Below, piece by piece: positions 1 to 10,556 of a stretch of 64,000 nt of DNA (position 1 is its first letter; the number at the start of each line of letters is the position of its first letter). The position numbers were made by a program, and so were the translations under genes. This DNA is from Halopseudomonas litoralis (GTDB lineage Bacteria; Pseudomonadota; Gammaproteobacteria; Pseudomonadales; Pseudomonadaceae), in the NCBI RefSeq assembly GCF_900105005.1, contig NZ_LT629748.1:2542001-2606000 (forward strand). Reading direction: 5' to 3'. The notes beneath the pieces were generated by a model. It saw nothing but the letters and a program-made list of their open reading frames with translations. It was not told where the DNA came from and did not search any database.

Positions 1-645
1 TACCCCGACCGCGCCGGAACCGGCGATTTCATCAAGAAACAGCAGGTCCTTGCTGAACACCAGATCATCCACATAACTGACGAAGCGGTGCTGTGCCAGA
101 TCGTTGCGGCTGGTGATCGGGCCGTGCTGCTGCAGGTAATCCTTGCCGGCATACAGGCGCAACACATAGTCAGTGAGCTTGGTAATGATGAACGGCCCGC
201 GCTCTGGGCGCTCCAGGGTGATGACGATATCGGCCTCATGGCGGGACAGGCGCACGGCGCGCGGCAGCGCCAGCAGATCGAGGTGCAGGTGCGGGTGGCG
301 GTGACTGAGCTCACTCAATTGGCCGGCCACCAGCATGGTGCCGTAACCCTCGGTAGCACCGATGCGCACCTGGCCGGACAGGGTTTCACCCGGATTGGGC
401 AGCGCCTGTTCGATACGCACGCTGGCCCCTTCCATCAACTCCACTTGCGGCAACAGGCTGCGCCCGGCTTCGGTCAGGGTGTAGCCACTGGTATCACGGA
501 GGAATAGCGCCACGCCGAGACTTTTCTCCAAGGCCTGCAGCCGTCTGGATACCGTAGTGTGGTCCACGCCGAGGCGCCGCGCCGCTGTGGTCAACCGCCC
601 TGCTCTGCTTAATTCGAGAAAAAACCGCAGGTTATCCCAATCCAT
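1..645 (-). CDS. LysR-family transcriptional regulator (C-terminus beyond the window)
   Basis: Read on the minus strand from an ATG at 645, the protein opens [16 protein letters not shown], followed by a winged helix-turn-helix ([20 protein letters not shown], about residues 21-40) typical of LysR regulators. Next come a linker helix and the start of the effector domain ([21 protein letters not shown]). The frame stays open for 215 codons to the window edge; family members are usually about 300 residues, so roughly a third is missing. It is divergent from the valine-degradation operon with 124 bp between the starts, the usual arrangement for a LysR activator of its neighbour. The inducer is unknown. 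Family assignment is firm; the link to valine catabolism is inferred from position only. Confidence 0.9.
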   Translation of the reverse strand, partial: MDWDNLRFFLELSRAGRLTTAARRLGVDHTTVSRRLQALEKSLGVALFLRDTSGYTLTEAGRSLLPQVELMEGASVRIEQALPNPGETLSGQVRIGATEGYGTMLVAGQLSELSHRHPHLHLDLLALPRAVRLSRHEADIVITLERPERGPFIITKLTDYVLRLYAGKDYLQQHGPITSRNDLAQHRFVSYVDDLVFSKDLLFLDEIAGSGAVGV

Positions 646-769
646 AACACCGCCCTGTGCAAAAACGCAGACCCAACTTGCGAATGAGCCAATTGTTTAT
701 AGGAAAAATGCACTGCTACTATCCATGACATCTTTCAAGACGACAAGGGCGGCTGCCCAGAGGACCATA
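646..769. promoter_or_regulatory. Divergent LysR / mmsA control region
   Basis: This 124-bp gap separates two divergent starts and should hold both promoters and the LysR operator. The AT-rich stretch around 670-715 stands out against the GC-rich surroundings and contains TATAGG preceded by TTGCGA, but the spacing is too short for a convincing sigma-70 promoter. No palindromic T-N11-A box could be fixed with confidence. Treat as a regulatory region by context only. Confidence 0.45.
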
Positions 770-2278
<1,509 letters not shown>

Positions 2279-2286
2279 CTTTTTAC

Positions 2287-2318
2287 AGGCCGGCCAACGA
2301 TTGGGCCGGCCTCTTTCT
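2287..2318 (+). terminator. Hairpin between mmsA and the enoyl-CoA hydratase gene
   Basis: A perfect 9-bp stem AGGCCGGCC / GGCCGGCCT with an 8-nt loop lies 8 nt after the mmsA stop and is followed by a short pyrimidine-rich tail (CTTTCTGTT). The tail is weak, so it probably acts as a partial terminator or an mRNA-stabilising structure that sets the ratio of mmsA to the distal genes. Confidence 0.55.
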
Positions 2319-2332
2319 GTTGGAGTAGAGAC

Positions 2333-3106
2333 ATGAGTTTTGAAACCATTCTGGTTGAGACCCGCGAGCGTGTAGGCCTGATTACCCTGAACCGTCCGCA
2401 GGCGCTGAATGCACTGAATACCCAAGTGCTGGATGACCTGAACCAGGCACTCGACCAGTTCGAGAATGACCCAAACATCGGCTGCGTGGTACTGACCGGC
2501 TCCAGCAAGGCCTTTGCCGCTGGCGCAGACATCAAGCAGATGGTCGACCTGCAGTACCCTGGCGTGTTCATGGATGACTTCTTCTCCCCCGCCGACCGCA
2601 TCGCCAACCGCCGCAAGCCGTTGATCGCGGCAGTTGCCGGTTATGCGCTGGGCGGTGGTTGCGAGCTGGCGATGATCTGCGACTTCATCTACGCCGCCGA
2701 CAACGCCCGCTTCGGTCAGCCCGAGATCAATCTGGGCGTACTACCCGGTATCGGCGGCACCCAGCGTCTGACCCGTGCCATTGGCAAGGCCAAAGCGATG
2801 GAAATGTGCCTGACCGGTCGCCAGATGGATGCTCAGGAAGCCGAACAGGCCGGCCTGGTTGCCCGTATCATTCCGGTCGATCAGCTGCTGGAAGAAACCC
2901 TGAAGACTGCCAAGGTGATTGCCGAGAAATCTCTGCCCAGCGTGATGATGACCAAGGAATGCGTCAACCGCGTGTTCGAGACCAATCTGGCCGAGGGCGT
3001 ACGCTTCGAGCGCCGGGTGTTCCACTCGATCTTCGCCACCGCCGATCAGACCGAAGGCATGAAGGCGTTCGCCGAGAAGCGCAAACCCAACTTCAAGCAC
3101 AATTGA
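2333..3106 (+). CDS. Enoyl-CoA hydratase (methacrylyl-CoA hydratase role in valine pathway)
   Basis: A 257-residue crotonase-fold protein. The oxyanion-hole segments [11 protein letters not shown] (59-70) and [10 protein letters not shown] (105-114) are present, as are both catalytic glutamates of true hydratases, Glu111 and Glu131 (in [12 protein letters not shown]). It adds water across the double bond of short-chain enoyl-CoAs. Placed between mmsA and mmsB it most likely converts methacrylyl-CoA to 3-hydroxyisobutyryl-CoA; similar enzymes also serve general fatty acid oxidation, so specificity is inferred. A GGAG Shine-Dalgarno (TTGGAGTAGAGAC) precedes the start. Confidence 0.92.
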   Translation: MSFETILVETRERVGLITLNRPQALNALNTQVLDDLNQALDQFENDPNIGCVVLTGSSKAFAAGADIKQMVDLQYPGVFMDDFFSPADRIANRRKPLIAAVAGYALGGGCELAMICDFIYAADNARFGQPEINLGVLPGIGGTQRLTRAIGKAKAMEMCLTGRQMDAQEAEQAGLVARIIPVDQLLEETLKTAKVIAEKSLPSVMMTKECVNRVFETNLAEGVRFERRVFHSIFATADQTEGMKAFAEKRKPNFKHN

Positions 3107-3136
3107 GCCAACGCCGCGCATCGCCGGCGAGCCGAC

Positions 3137-3150
3137 AACAATAAAGAGGT
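3137..3150 (+). promoter_or_regulatory. Candidate Hfq/Crc motif overlapping the mmsB ribosome binding site
   Basis: AACAATAAA (AANAANAA type) runs directly into the Shine-Dalgarno AAAGAGGT, 8-15 nt before the mmsB ATG at 3158. This is the classical placement for Hfq/Crc translational repression sites. Together with the motif in mmsA it suggests that the operon is controlled at two starts. Function is inferred. Confidence 0.5.
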
Positions 3151-3157
3151 AGCTCAT

Positions 3158-4051
3158 ATGAAAATCGGATTTCTTGGTTTAGGCAACATGGGTGGGCCAA
3201 TGGCTCATAATCTTATCAAGGCCGGCCATCAGCTGACTGTATTCGACCTGTCCCAGGCCGCCGCAGCCAATCTGGTGGAAGCTGGCGCCAACGCCGCCTC
3301 CAGCATTGCCGAGCTGGCCAAAAGCGATATCGACCTGATCATTACCATGCTTCCGGCTGCCCAGCATGTGAAGTCGGTTTATCTGGGTGACGACGGCCTG
3401 CTGGCCAATATTGCTCCAGCGGTTCGCCTGATCGACAGCTCCACCATCGATCCCATGAGCGCCCGCGAAGTTGCCGACGCCGCCGCCAAAAACGGCAATG
3501 CCATGGTCGACGCACCGGTATCCGGGGGGACCGGCGGTGCCACCGCTGGCACCTTGACCTTTATGGTCGGCGGTGAACAGGCCGACTTCGACGTCGCTCT
3601 GCCGATTCTCGAGGCCATGGGCAAGAACATCGTCTATTGCGGACCGAGTGGCAATGGCCAGGTCGCCAAGGTGGCCAACAACATGCTGCTGGGCATCTCA
3701 ATGATCGGCGCCGCCGAGGCCATGAACCTGGGCGTGTCCCTGGGCATGGACCCCAAGGTGCTGGCCAGCATCATCAACACCTCCAGCGGTCGCTGCTGGA
3801 GCACCGATACCTACAACCCCTACCCCGGCGTGCTGGAAAGCGCCCCAGCCTCCCGCGGCTACACCGGCGGTTTCGGCACCGACCTGATGCTCAAGGACCT
3901 GGGCCTGGCTACCGAAGCAGCAAAACAGGCACGCCAGCCAGTGGTGCTCGGCGCCCTCGCCCAGCAGTTGTATCAGACCTTCAGCGGCCAGGGTAATGGC
4001 GGGTTGGACTTCTCCGCCATCATCAAGATGTACAACGGAGAGATCGAATGA
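3158..4051 (+). CDS. mmsB: 3-hydroxyisobutyrate dehydrogenase
   Basis: Oxidises 3-hydroxyisobutyrate to methylmalonate semialdehyde with NAD, feeding MmsA. The 297-residue protein has the N-terminal Rossmann motif GFLGLGNMGGPM (4-15), the beta-hydroxyacid dehydrogenase signature DAPVSGGTGGA (118-128) and the catalytic lysine Lys171 in GQVAKVANNMLL. Length matches the family. The stop overlaps the next start by 4 nt (ATGA), so the next gene is translationally coupled. The Shine-Dalgarno is strong but overlaps an A-rich Hfq/Crc-type motif. Confidence 0.95.
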   Translation: MKIGFLGLGNMGGPMAHNLIKAGHQLTVFDLSQAAAANLVEAGANAASSIAELAKSDIDLIITMLPAAQHVKSVYLGDDGLLANIAPAVRLIDSSTIDPMSAREVADAAAKNGNAMVDAPVSGGTGGATAGTLTFMVGGEQADFDVALPILEAMGKNIVYCGPSGNGQVAKVANNMLLGISMIGAAEAMNLGVSLGMDPKVLASIINTSSGRCWSTDTYNPYPGVLESAPASRGYTGGFGTDLMLKDLGLATEAAKQARQPVVLGALAQQLYQTFSGQGNGGLDFSAIIKMYNGEIE

Positions 4052-5130
4052 CCGAACAGAGCGTACTGGTCGACGTGCGTAACGGCGTCGGCCACCTGAT
4101 CCTCAACCGCCCGGCCGGCCTCAATGCCATCAGCCTGGATATGGTCCGCAGCCTGCGCCAACAGCTGGATGCCTGGCAGAACGACCCGGCCATCCGCCTG
4201 GTGGTGCTGCGCGCTAGTGGTGAGAAGGCCTTCTGCGCCGGTGGCGACATCCGTGGTCTTTATGACAGCTTCAAGAAGGGTGATGGCATGTACCTCACCT
4301 TCTTTGAAGAGGAATACGCCATGGATCAGGTGCTTCATGGCTACTCCAAGCCGGTATTGGCACTGATGGACGGTTTCGTACTGGGCGGTGGCATGGGCCT
4401 GGCCCAGGCCGCCTCGCACCGCGTGGTCACCGAGCGGGTGAAAATGGGCATGCCGGAAACCGGCATCGGCTACTTCCCTGATGTCGGCGGCAGCTATTTC
4501 CTGTCTCGCCTGGAGGGCGCCATCGGCCAATACCTGGGCGTGACCGGCTCGCATATCCGCGCTGCCGACGCCCTGTACTGCGGCCTGGCCGATCACTGCA
4601 TCAGCAGCGACCTTGTCGCGGAACTGGATCAAGCGCTGAACAGCCAGAGCTGGTCGGATGACCCGGCCGGCGATCTGGATCAACTGCTGCACAAACGCGC
4701 CTCGCAGAAGATTCCCGGCTCCGAGGTCAAGGCGCTGCGCTCGGCCATCGACCGACATTTCAGCCACCCGGACATGCTCAAGATTCGCGCTTCCCTGGCC
4801 GCCGAGGACTGCCCCGCCTATCAAGACTGGGCAGAACGCACCCTGACCGCCATCGACAGCAAGTCGCCACTGGCGATGAACGTGACCTTGGAACTGCTGC
4901 GTCGTGGCCGTGAGCTGAGTCTTGCAGACTGCTTCGAACTGGAGCTGCACCTCGATCGCCAGTGGTTCGCAAAGGGCGACATCATGGAGGGCGTGCGCGC
5001 ATTGATAGTCGACAAGGACAAGAATCCCCGCTGGAATCCGCCTACGCTGGCCGAAGTAAAAGCGGAACAGGTCGCGGAGTTCTTTGCTGGTTTCACCGCG
5101 CGCAGCACTGATGAACGACGTCAGGCCTGA
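4048..5130 (+). CDS. 3-hydroxyisobutyryl-CoA hydrolase (enoyl-CoA hydratase/isomerase family)
   Basis: A 360-residue crotonase-fold protein, about 100 residues longer than simple hydratases, as expected for HIBCH-type hydrolases. Diagnostic segments are [12 protein letters not shown] (61-72), [10 protein letters not shown] (111-120), [16 protein letters not shown] (135-150) with Glu137 and Asp145, and a helical C-terminal extension. It releases CoA from 3-hydroxyisobutyryl-CoA, giving the free acid that MmsB oxidises. The 4-nt overlap with mmsB and the pathway order support this over an enoyl-CoA hydratase label. Confidence 0.9.
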   Translation: MTEQSVLVDVRNGVGHLILNRPAGLNAISLDMVRSLRQQLDAWQNDPAIRLVVLRASGEKAFCAGGDIRGLYDSFKKGDGMYLTFFEEEYAMDQVLHGYSKPVLALMDGFVLGGGMGLAQAASHRVVTERVKMGMPETGIGYFPDVGGSYFLSRLEGAIGQYLGVTGSHIRAADALYCGLADHCISSDLVAELDQALNSQSWSDDPAGDLDQLLHKRASQKIPGSEVKALRSAIDRHFSHPDMLKIRASLAAEDCPAYQDWAERTLTAIDSKSPLAMNVTLELLRRGRELSLADCFELELHLDRQWFAKGDIMEGVRALIVDKDKNPRWNPPTLAEVKAEQVAEFFAGFTARSTDERRQA

Positions 5131-5144
5131 GGGGGACACAGAAG

Positions 5145-6296
5145 ATGCACGATATTGAACTCAACGAAGACCAGCGCATGATCCGCGACATGGCCCGCCA
5201 GTTCGCCCGGAGCGAATTGGCGCCGCGCGCCGCCGAATGGGACAAGTCCGGCTGGATCGATGACGCCGTGGTACGCCAGATGGGCGAACTCGGCCTGCTG
5301 GGCATGGTGGTGCCGGAAGAATGGGGCGGCAGTTACGTCGACTACGTCGCCTATGCCTTGGCCGTGGAAGAAATCGCCGCCGGCTGCAGCGCTACCGGAG
5401 CCATGATGAGCATTCACAACTCGGTGGGCTGCGGTCCTGTGCTCAAGTTCGGCACCCCTGAGCAACAGGAAGCCTGGCTGCCCGATCTCGCTGCCGGCAA
5501 GGCCATCGGCTGCTTTGCCCTGACCGAACCCCAGGCGGGTTCCGAAGCGAATAATCTGCGCACCCGCGCGGTGCTGGAAAATGGCGAGTGGATAATCACT
5601 GGCGCCAAACAGTTCGTCAGTAACGCCAAGCGTGCGCAGCTGGCTGTTGTTTTTGCGGTGACCGATCCGGAGCTGGGCAAGAAGGGCTTATCCGCGTTTC
5701 TGGTACCCACCGACAACCCCGGCTTCAAGATCGAGCGCATGGAACATAAGATGGGCATTCGCGGCTCGGATACCTGCGCCGTGACCTTGGACAACTGCCG
5801 GATTCCCGAGGCCAACCTGCTCGGTCCGCGCGGCAAAGGACTGGCCATCGCCCTGTCCAACCTGGAAGGCGGCCGTATCGGCATCGCCGCTCAGGCACTG
5901 GGCATCGCTCGCTCGGCCTTCGAAGCCGCCCTCACCTACGCTCGCGAGCGCACTCAATTTGGTGTAGCCCTGACCGAACACCAGAGCATCGCCAACATGC
6001 TCGCCGACATGCACACCCGCCTCAACGCCACGCGTTTGCTGATACTACATGCAGCTCGCCTGCGCACTGAAGGTGTGCCTTGCCTCTCGGAGGCGTCCCA
6101 AGCCAAGCTGTTCGCCAGCGAAATGGCCGAGGACGTCTGCTCCAAGGCAGTACAGATCCATGGCGGCTATGGCTACCTGGAAGACTACCCGGTGGAGCGG
6201 CTGTATCGCGACGCGCGGATCACCCAGATCTACGAAGGCACCAGTGAAATTCAGCGCCTGCTGATTGCCCGAGAGCTGAAGAACTACCCGTTGTAA
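5145..6296 (+). CDS. Acyl-CoA dehydrogenase, probable isobutyryl-CoA dehydrogenase
   Basis: A 383-residue FAD-dependent acyl-CoA dehydrogenase. It shows the two family signatures, [20 protein letters not shown] in the N-terminal half and [34 protein letters not shown] near the C-terminus (quoted in two overlapping parts: [20 protein letters not shown] and [12 protein letters not shown]), with the likely catalytic base Glu364. In this operon it should oxidise isobutyryl-CoA to methacrylyl-CoA, the first step after the branched-chain keto acid dehydrogenase. Short-chain specificity is inferred from neighbours. It is the last operon gene, with a hairpin just downstream. Confidence 0.9.
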   Translation: MHDIELNEDQRMIRDMARQFARSELAPRAAEWDKSGWIDDAVVRQMGELGLLGMVVPEEWGGSYVDYVAYALAVEEIAAGCSATGAMMSIHNSVGCGPVLKFGTPEQQEAWLPDLAAGKAIGCFALTEPQAGSEANNLRTRAVLENGEWIITGAKQFVSNAKRAQLAVVFAVTDPELGKKGLSAFLVPTDNPGFKIERMEHKMGIRGSDTCAVTLDNCRIPEANLLGPRGKGLAIALSNLEGGRIGIAAQALGIARSAFEAALTYARERTQFGVALTEHQSIANMLADMHTRLNATRLLILHAARLRTEGVPCLSEASQAKLFASEMAEDVCSKAVQIHGGYGYLEDYPVERLYRDARITQIYEGTSEIQRLLIARELKNYPL

Positions 6297-6304
6297 GCAT
6301 CAGA

Positions 6305-6327
6305 ATGGCCGGGCTGACCCCGGCCAT
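6305..6327 (+). terminator. Stem-loop after the valine operon
   Basis: A perfect 9-bp inverted repeat ATGGCCGGG / CCCGGCCAT with a 5-nt loop starts 8 nt after the acyl-CoA dehydrogenase stop. No U-tract follows, so it is either a weak terminator or a 3'-end protecting structure. Confidence 0.55.
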
Positions 6328-6379
6328 CAAAGAGAGGTCAAGCGGATTGTTTTCCGGAGAGATCTCGACTAGGATCGAC

Positions 6380-6436
6380 AACAACAAAGTCAGCCGCTGA
6401 TACACTCAGCCGGCGTAAGACAGAACAAGAACAATA
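6380..6436 (+). promoter_or_regulatory. Two A-rich AANAANAA motifs in the leader of the 57-aa gene
   Basis: AACAACAAA at 6380-6388 and AACAAGAACAATA at 6424-6436 both match the Hfq/Crc AANAANAA pattern; the second contains overlapping copies. They lie 67 and 19 nt upstream of the ATG at 6455, the second just before the Shine-Dalgarno AGGATCC. Role in catabolite repression is inferred. Confidence 0.4.
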
Positions 6437-6454
6437 GAGCAGGATCCTGATGCC

Positions 6455-6628
6455 ATGCTGAAGCACGTTATCAATGATGTAACCGTGGTTACCTTCGCCA
6501 TCGCCGTACTGGCAGCGCTAAGCCTCGTAGCCCTGCAACGCGCCCATGAAGTTCAGGTCGCTGAAACGACCATTCCTTCCTGCCATACTGCGCACTGTCA
6601 TGCGATGAATCCCGGGCATTGGTTGTAG
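6455..6628 (+). CDS. Small membrane-anchored protein with a Cys/His-rich tail (57 aa)
   Basis: A short open frame, unrecognised. The product starts MLKHVINDVTVVTFAIAVL, giving one hydrophobic segment at about residues 8-27, then a polar linker, and ends IPSCHTAHCHAMNPGHWL. The tail holds two Cys and four His within about 14 residues, a composition suited to metal binding. AGGA lies 11 nt before the ATG. It is isolated between the valine operon and a convergent GST gene, and its leader carries two A-rich Hfq/Crc-type motifs. The function is unknown. Coding status rests on the start signal, hydrophobic profile and Cys/His pattern, with no homolog check. Confidence 0.5.
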   Translation: MLKHVINDVTVVTFAIAVLAALSLVALQRAHEVQVAETTIPSCHTAHCHAMNPGHWL

Positions 6629-6638
6629 GGTTTTTTCC

Positions 6639-7307
6639 TCAGTGACTGCTTTGCGGAAACCGCACCAACTCATTCTCTACCTGCCAGGGTTGGAACTTGA
6701 TCATGGCTTGCCGAAACAGAGGATGCTCCAACCATTTTCGCAGCCAACGTTGTAGATTCGGATAAGGCAGACTGTAAAATACCTCCTGATTCACATGGGC
6801 AAACTGCCGTACAAAGGGCATGATGCCGATATCCGCCACGCTGACCTTGCTACCCATCAGATACTCACTCTCGGTCAGTAAAACCTCCAGAACCTGCAAA
6901 AACACCTCGCCCTGCTCCCGGCACTCCAGTTGAGTCAGCTCCGGATACCGGTCAGAGTATTTGTAACGATCCAGCCAATACTTGAACTGCTGATCATTAT
7001 GGTCAATCAGCTCGTTGGCTAGCTCCGGATTGACATTCAACAGGTCCTGCGGATCGTTCTGCCGCAGCGCCCATTCCACGATCTCCCTGCTCTCTTCAAT
7101 AACCACACTGCCAACGCCATCACTTCCAACCCACTCCAGTACCGGCACAGTACCTTTCGGGCTGACAGCCAGCATCTGCAACGGCTTGTCCTTCAATACC
7201 ACCTCCCGCAGCTCCACCTGCAGTCCGGCAAACAGAATGCCAAGCCGAGCGCGCATAGCGTAGGGGCAGCGGCGAAAGGAGTAAAAGCGGGGTAATGACG
7301 CGGACAT
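6639..7307 (-). CDS. Glutathione S-transferase family protein
   Basis: A 222-residue protein with an N-terminal thioredoxin-like GST domain and an all-helical C-terminal domain. The active-site region FRRCPYAMRARLG (Cys14) is the Cys-type motif of omega-like and glutaredoxin-like GSTs, not the Ser/Tyr type, pointing to thioltransferase or dehydroascorbate-type chemistry. KGTVPVLEW carries the cis-proline that binds glutathione, and EESREIVEWAL supplies the usual Glu-Ser pair. A GGAGCTCCTG ribosome site precedes the ATG. It converges on the 57-aa gene and stands alone. The substrate cannot be told from sequence. Confidence 0.88.
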   Translation of the reverse strand: MSASLPRFYSFRRCPYAMRARLGILFAGLQVELREVVLKDKPLQMLAVSPKGTVPVLEWVGSDGVGSVVIEESREIVEWALRQNDPQDLLNVNPELANELIDHNDQQFKYWLDRYKYSDRYPELTQLECREQGEVFLQVLEVLLTESEYLMGSKVSVADIGIMPFVRQFAHVNQEVFYSLPYPNLQRWLRKWLEHPLFRQAMIKFQPWQVENELVRFPQSSH

Positions 7308-7364
7308 CAGGAGCTCCTTGGTTAACTCAGTTATTGCTTTTCAAATGTATCTGACCCACTTCCC

Positions 7365-7440
7365 TTGACCCATTTTCCTGTTGATACCCGGCATGCTTCG
7401 TGATCACTTCATGGGTATCATCATCTGCCATGGGGTCAAT
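7365..7440. repeat. Nested imperfect inverted repeats between the GST gene and dnaE2
   Basis: TGATACCC (7382-7389) pairs with GGGTATCA (7413-7420), and outside it TTGACCCAT pairs with ATGGGGTCAA apart from one extra G. The 171-bp gap lies between the dnaE2 3' end and the GST start, so the structure could form the end of the imuA-imuB-dnaE2 transcript or an operator for the GST gene. No U-tract is present. Confidence 0.4.
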
Positions 7441-7478
7441 CTACAGCGGTAATCTGCAGAAAGCAGGTCATTGAGCAA

Positions 7479-10400
7479 TCAATGAAAATCCCTGCTGCGA
7501 GTAGTCAGGCCATTCAACATGGGCGTCAGGTCGACCAGATGAGAGGCAATGAGATGGTGAATGCCTTCCTTGGTCTCCAGCCTGCCATGTACCTGGAGCA
7601 TGCTCGATAACACCAGCTCCTTGCGCTGGCGCTCGGCCAGGGCGCGCCAGACCACCACGTTGATCATGCCGTGTTCATCTTCCAGGGTGACGAAGGTCAC
7701 TCCACTGGCAGTGCCGGGACGCTGTCGGCCAGTCACCAGCCCGGCGACCGTCACCGGACGACCATGCTCAAGCGTCTTCAGCTCCTTCGAATCGCAGCAG
7801 CGTCGAGCGCGCAGTTGGGGGCGCAGGATGGCCATGGGGTGACGTCCCATGGTGGTACCGACCAGCGCATAATCAGCCTGCATCTCCTCCGCTTCCGACG
7901 GTAGAGGTAATGCTACCGTGCACTCAGCCTGCGCAGGCTGCCCGGCAAACAACGGCAATTGGGGCTCGATACCGGCAACAGCCCAGCGAGCGCGATGGCG
8001 ATTACCAGCCAGCCCACGCAAAGCCCCCGCATCAGCCAACAGATTGCAGGCACGAGTATTCAAGCACGCTCGCAGACTCAGATCACTGACATCGGTAAAG
8101 CACTGTTGCTGGCGGGCCTGCTCGATACGATGAGCATCCTCGACATGAAAGCCAGCTACCATGCGCAGTCCCAGACGAATGCCGAGCTGGTCATCGCCGC
8201 AGCGCTCCAATGAACAATCCCAATTGCTGTAACGGGCATCCACCGGAAACGTCTGAATGCCATGTCGGCGAGCGTCCTGCAGTAACTGATCCGGGCTGTA
8301 GAACCCCATTGGCCAGCTGTTGATCAAGGCGCAGGTAAAGGCGGCCGGTTCATGGCATTTCAACCAACTGCTGGCATAGGTCAACAGGGCGAAGCTGGCC
8401 GAGTGGGATTCAGGGAAGCCGTACTCACCAAAACCCTTGATCTGTTCGAACAGACGTTCGGCAAAAGCCACATCATAGCCACGCTCAAGCATGCCGTTAG
8501 TGAGCTTTTCGCGGTGTGGCTCCAGTCCACCCCGGCGCTTCCAGGCTGCCATCGAGCGGCGCAGCTGATCCGCTTCGCCAGCGCTGTAACCCGCGGCGAC
8601 AATGGCCAGCTCCATCACCTGCTCTTGGAACAGCGGAACACCCAAGGTCCGCTCTAACACCTTTTTCAGCGCTTCTGACGGATAGGTGACCGGTTCTTCG
8701 CGGTTTCGTCGGCGCAGATACGGATGCACCATGTCGCCCTGGATCGGACCCGGTCGCACGATAGCCACCTCGATCACCAGATCATAGAATTTACGCGGTT
8801 TGAGCCGTGGCAACATGCTCATCTGCGCCCGCGACTCAATCTGGAACACGCCAATGGTGTCCGCGCGACTGATCATGTCATAGGTAGGCTCGTCATCAGC
8901 CGGAATGGTCGCCAAGGTCAGTTCACGGCCGCGGTAATGACGGACCAGATCGAAGCAACGTCGCAAAGCAGTCAACATGCCGAGCGCCAGGATATCCACC
9001 TTGAGCAGGCCGACGGCGTCCAGATCATCCTTGTCCCACTGGATGATGGTGCGCCCATCCATGGCGGCGTTTTCCACCGGTACCAGAGTGTCCAGCGGTT
9101 GTTCGGAGATGACGAAGCCACCCGGATGCTGGGACAGATGCCGGGGAAAGCCGATCAATTGTCCACTGAGGGTCAGCACCCGATGCAGTATCGGACTGTC
9201 CGGATCGAAACCGGCCTCGCGCAGCCGCTCCGGTGTGGGGATATGATCGCTCCAACGCCCGCAACAACGGGCCAGGGTATCAACCTGCTCGGCCGGCAGG
9301 CCCAGCGCCTTGCCCACATCGCGCACCGCGCCAGCGGCATGGTAGCTGCTGACCACCGCGGTCAGTGCGGCCCGACGGCGACCATAGCGGCGGAACACAT
9401 ACTGGATCACTTCTTCCCGCCGCTCGTGTTCGAAGTCCACATCGATGTCCGGCGGCTCGTCGCGCTCGCGGGACAGGAAACGCTCGAACAGCAGATTGCT
9501 GTGCGCCGGGTCGATCTCGGTAATACCCAGGGCAAAGCACACCGCCGAGTTGGCCGCCGAGCCGCGGCCCTGACAGAGGATATGCTGGCTGCGGGCAAAG
9601 CGGACGATGTCATGTACGGTCAGGAAATAGCTTTCGTATTCCAGATCGCAAATCAGCGTCAGCTCTGTCTCGATCTGCCCGCGCAGCTTGGCGGAAATAC
9701 CGGCGGGCCAACGCCAGGCGATGCCTTCCTCGGTCAACTGCCGCAACCAGGATGCGGGGGTATGCCTGGCGGGCACCAGCTCATGAGGATATTGATATTT
9801 CAGTTGATCCAAATCGAACTGGCAGCGTCCGGCAACACGCAACGTTTCGGCCAACAACTCTGCGGGATAGATTTCGGCCAGTGCCGTACGACTGCGCAGA
9901 TGCCGCTCGCCATTGGCAAACAGCCGGTGACCCGCTTCGTCCACCCGACAATGATGCCGGATGGAAGTGATGCTGTCCTGTAATGCCCGGCGTCCACGGG
10001 CGTGCATGTGCACATCCCCGACGGCCACCGCCGGGATATCCTGGATGACGGCCAACGCCTGCAGCCGGGCCAGGCGTTGGTCATCATCAGGCCCCCGATG
10101 CAGCTCGATGGCCAGCCACAGACAACCGGGGAAACGGTCTTTCAGCCAGGCGCCGGTACTGCCGTCCTCGTCTTCCCCAGGCAACCATAACGCCAGCAAC
10201 CCGGACATATCAGCATCGATATCGTCGCGCAGCAGCCGATAGCACCCTTTTTCCGCACGCCGCCGGGCCAGGGTGATCAACTGGCACAGCCGTTGATAGC
10301 CCTGCAGGTTCTCCACCAGCAATACCAGCTTCGGCCCGTTCTCCACCTGCATTTCACTGCCGATGATCAGCGGCAAGTGGTGCTCCTTCGACGCCTGCCA

Positions 10401-10556
10401 GGCCCGCACGATCCCCGCCAGGGTACATTCGTCAGTAATTGCCAGGGCCTGATAACCATGTTGATGCGCCCGGGCAAACAGTTCATCGGCACTGGAAGCA
10501 CCACGCTGAAAGCTGAAATTACTCAGACAATGCAACTCGGCATAAGCTGCGCTCAT
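7479..10556 (-). CDS. dnaE2: Error-prone DNA polymerase (alpha subunit homolog DnaE2/ImuC)
   Basis: A 1025-residue C-family polymerase used in damage-induced mutagenesis with ImuA and ImuB. The N-terminus [22 protein letters not shown] starts a PHP domain. The palm contains [20 protein letters not shown] with the catalytic acidic residues. [20 protein letters not shown] precedes a helix-hairpin-helix region, and an OB-fold sits near the C-terminus ([19 protein letters not shown]). It is shorter than replicative DnaE, as expected for DnaE2. The start at 10556 overlaps the imuB stop by 4 nt, so translation is coupled; longer in-frame starts would run into imuB. Expression should follow the LexA-controlled imuA promoter. 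Confidence 0.96.
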   Translation of the reverse strand: MSAAYAELHCLSNFSFQRGASSADELFARAHQHGYQALAITDECTLAGIVRAWQASKEHHLPLIIGSEMQVENGPKLVLLVENLQGYQRLCQLITLARRRAEKGCYRLLRDDIDADMSGLLALWLPGEDEDGSTGAWLKDRFPGCLWLAIELHRGPDDDQRLARLQALAVIQDIPAVAVGDVHMHARGRRALQDSITSIRHHCRVDEAGHRLFANGERHLRSRTALAEIYPAELLAETLRVAGRCQFDLDQLKYQYPHELVPARHTPASWLRQLTEEGIAWRWPAGISAKLRGQIETELTLICDLEYESYFLTVHDIVRFARSQHILCQGRGSAANSAVCFALGITEIDPAHSNLLFERFLSRERDEPPDIDVDFEHERREEVIQYVFRRYGRRRAALTAVVSSYHAAGAVRDVGKALGLPAEQVDTLARCCGRWSDHIPTPERLREAGFDPDSPILHRVLTLSGQLIGFPRHLSQHPGGFVISEQPLDTLVPVENAAMDGRTIIQWDKDDLDAVGLLKVDILALGMLTALRRCFDLVRHYRGRELTLATIPADDEPTYDMISRADTIGVFQIESRAQMSMLPRLKPRKFYDLVIEVAIVRPGPIQGDMVHPYLRRRNREEPVTYPSEALKKVLERTLGVPLFQEQVMELAIVAAGYSAGEADQLRRSMAAWKRRGGLEPHREKLTNGMLERGYDVAFAERLFEQIKGFGEYGFPESHSASFALLTYASSWLKCHEPAAFTCALINSWPMGFYSPDQLLQDARRHGIQTFPVDARYSNWDCSLERCGDDQLGIRLGLRMVAGFHVEDAHRIEQARQQQCFTDVSDLSLRACLNTRACNLLADAGALRGLAGNRHRARWAVAGIEPQLPLFAGQPAQAECTVALPLPSEAEEMQADYALVGTTMGRHPMAILRPQLRARRCCDSKELKTLEHGRPVTVAGLVTGRQRPGTASGVTFVTLEDEHGMINVVVWRALAERQRKELVLSSMLQVHGRLETKEGIHHLIASHLVDLTPMLNGLTTRSRDFH

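Noticed and set aside
6350..6454. CrcZ/CrcY-like small RNA
   Set aside because: Only two A-rich motifs, no clear sigma-54 promoter or terminator; such RNAs carry more copies. Kept only as an alternative reading of the leader.
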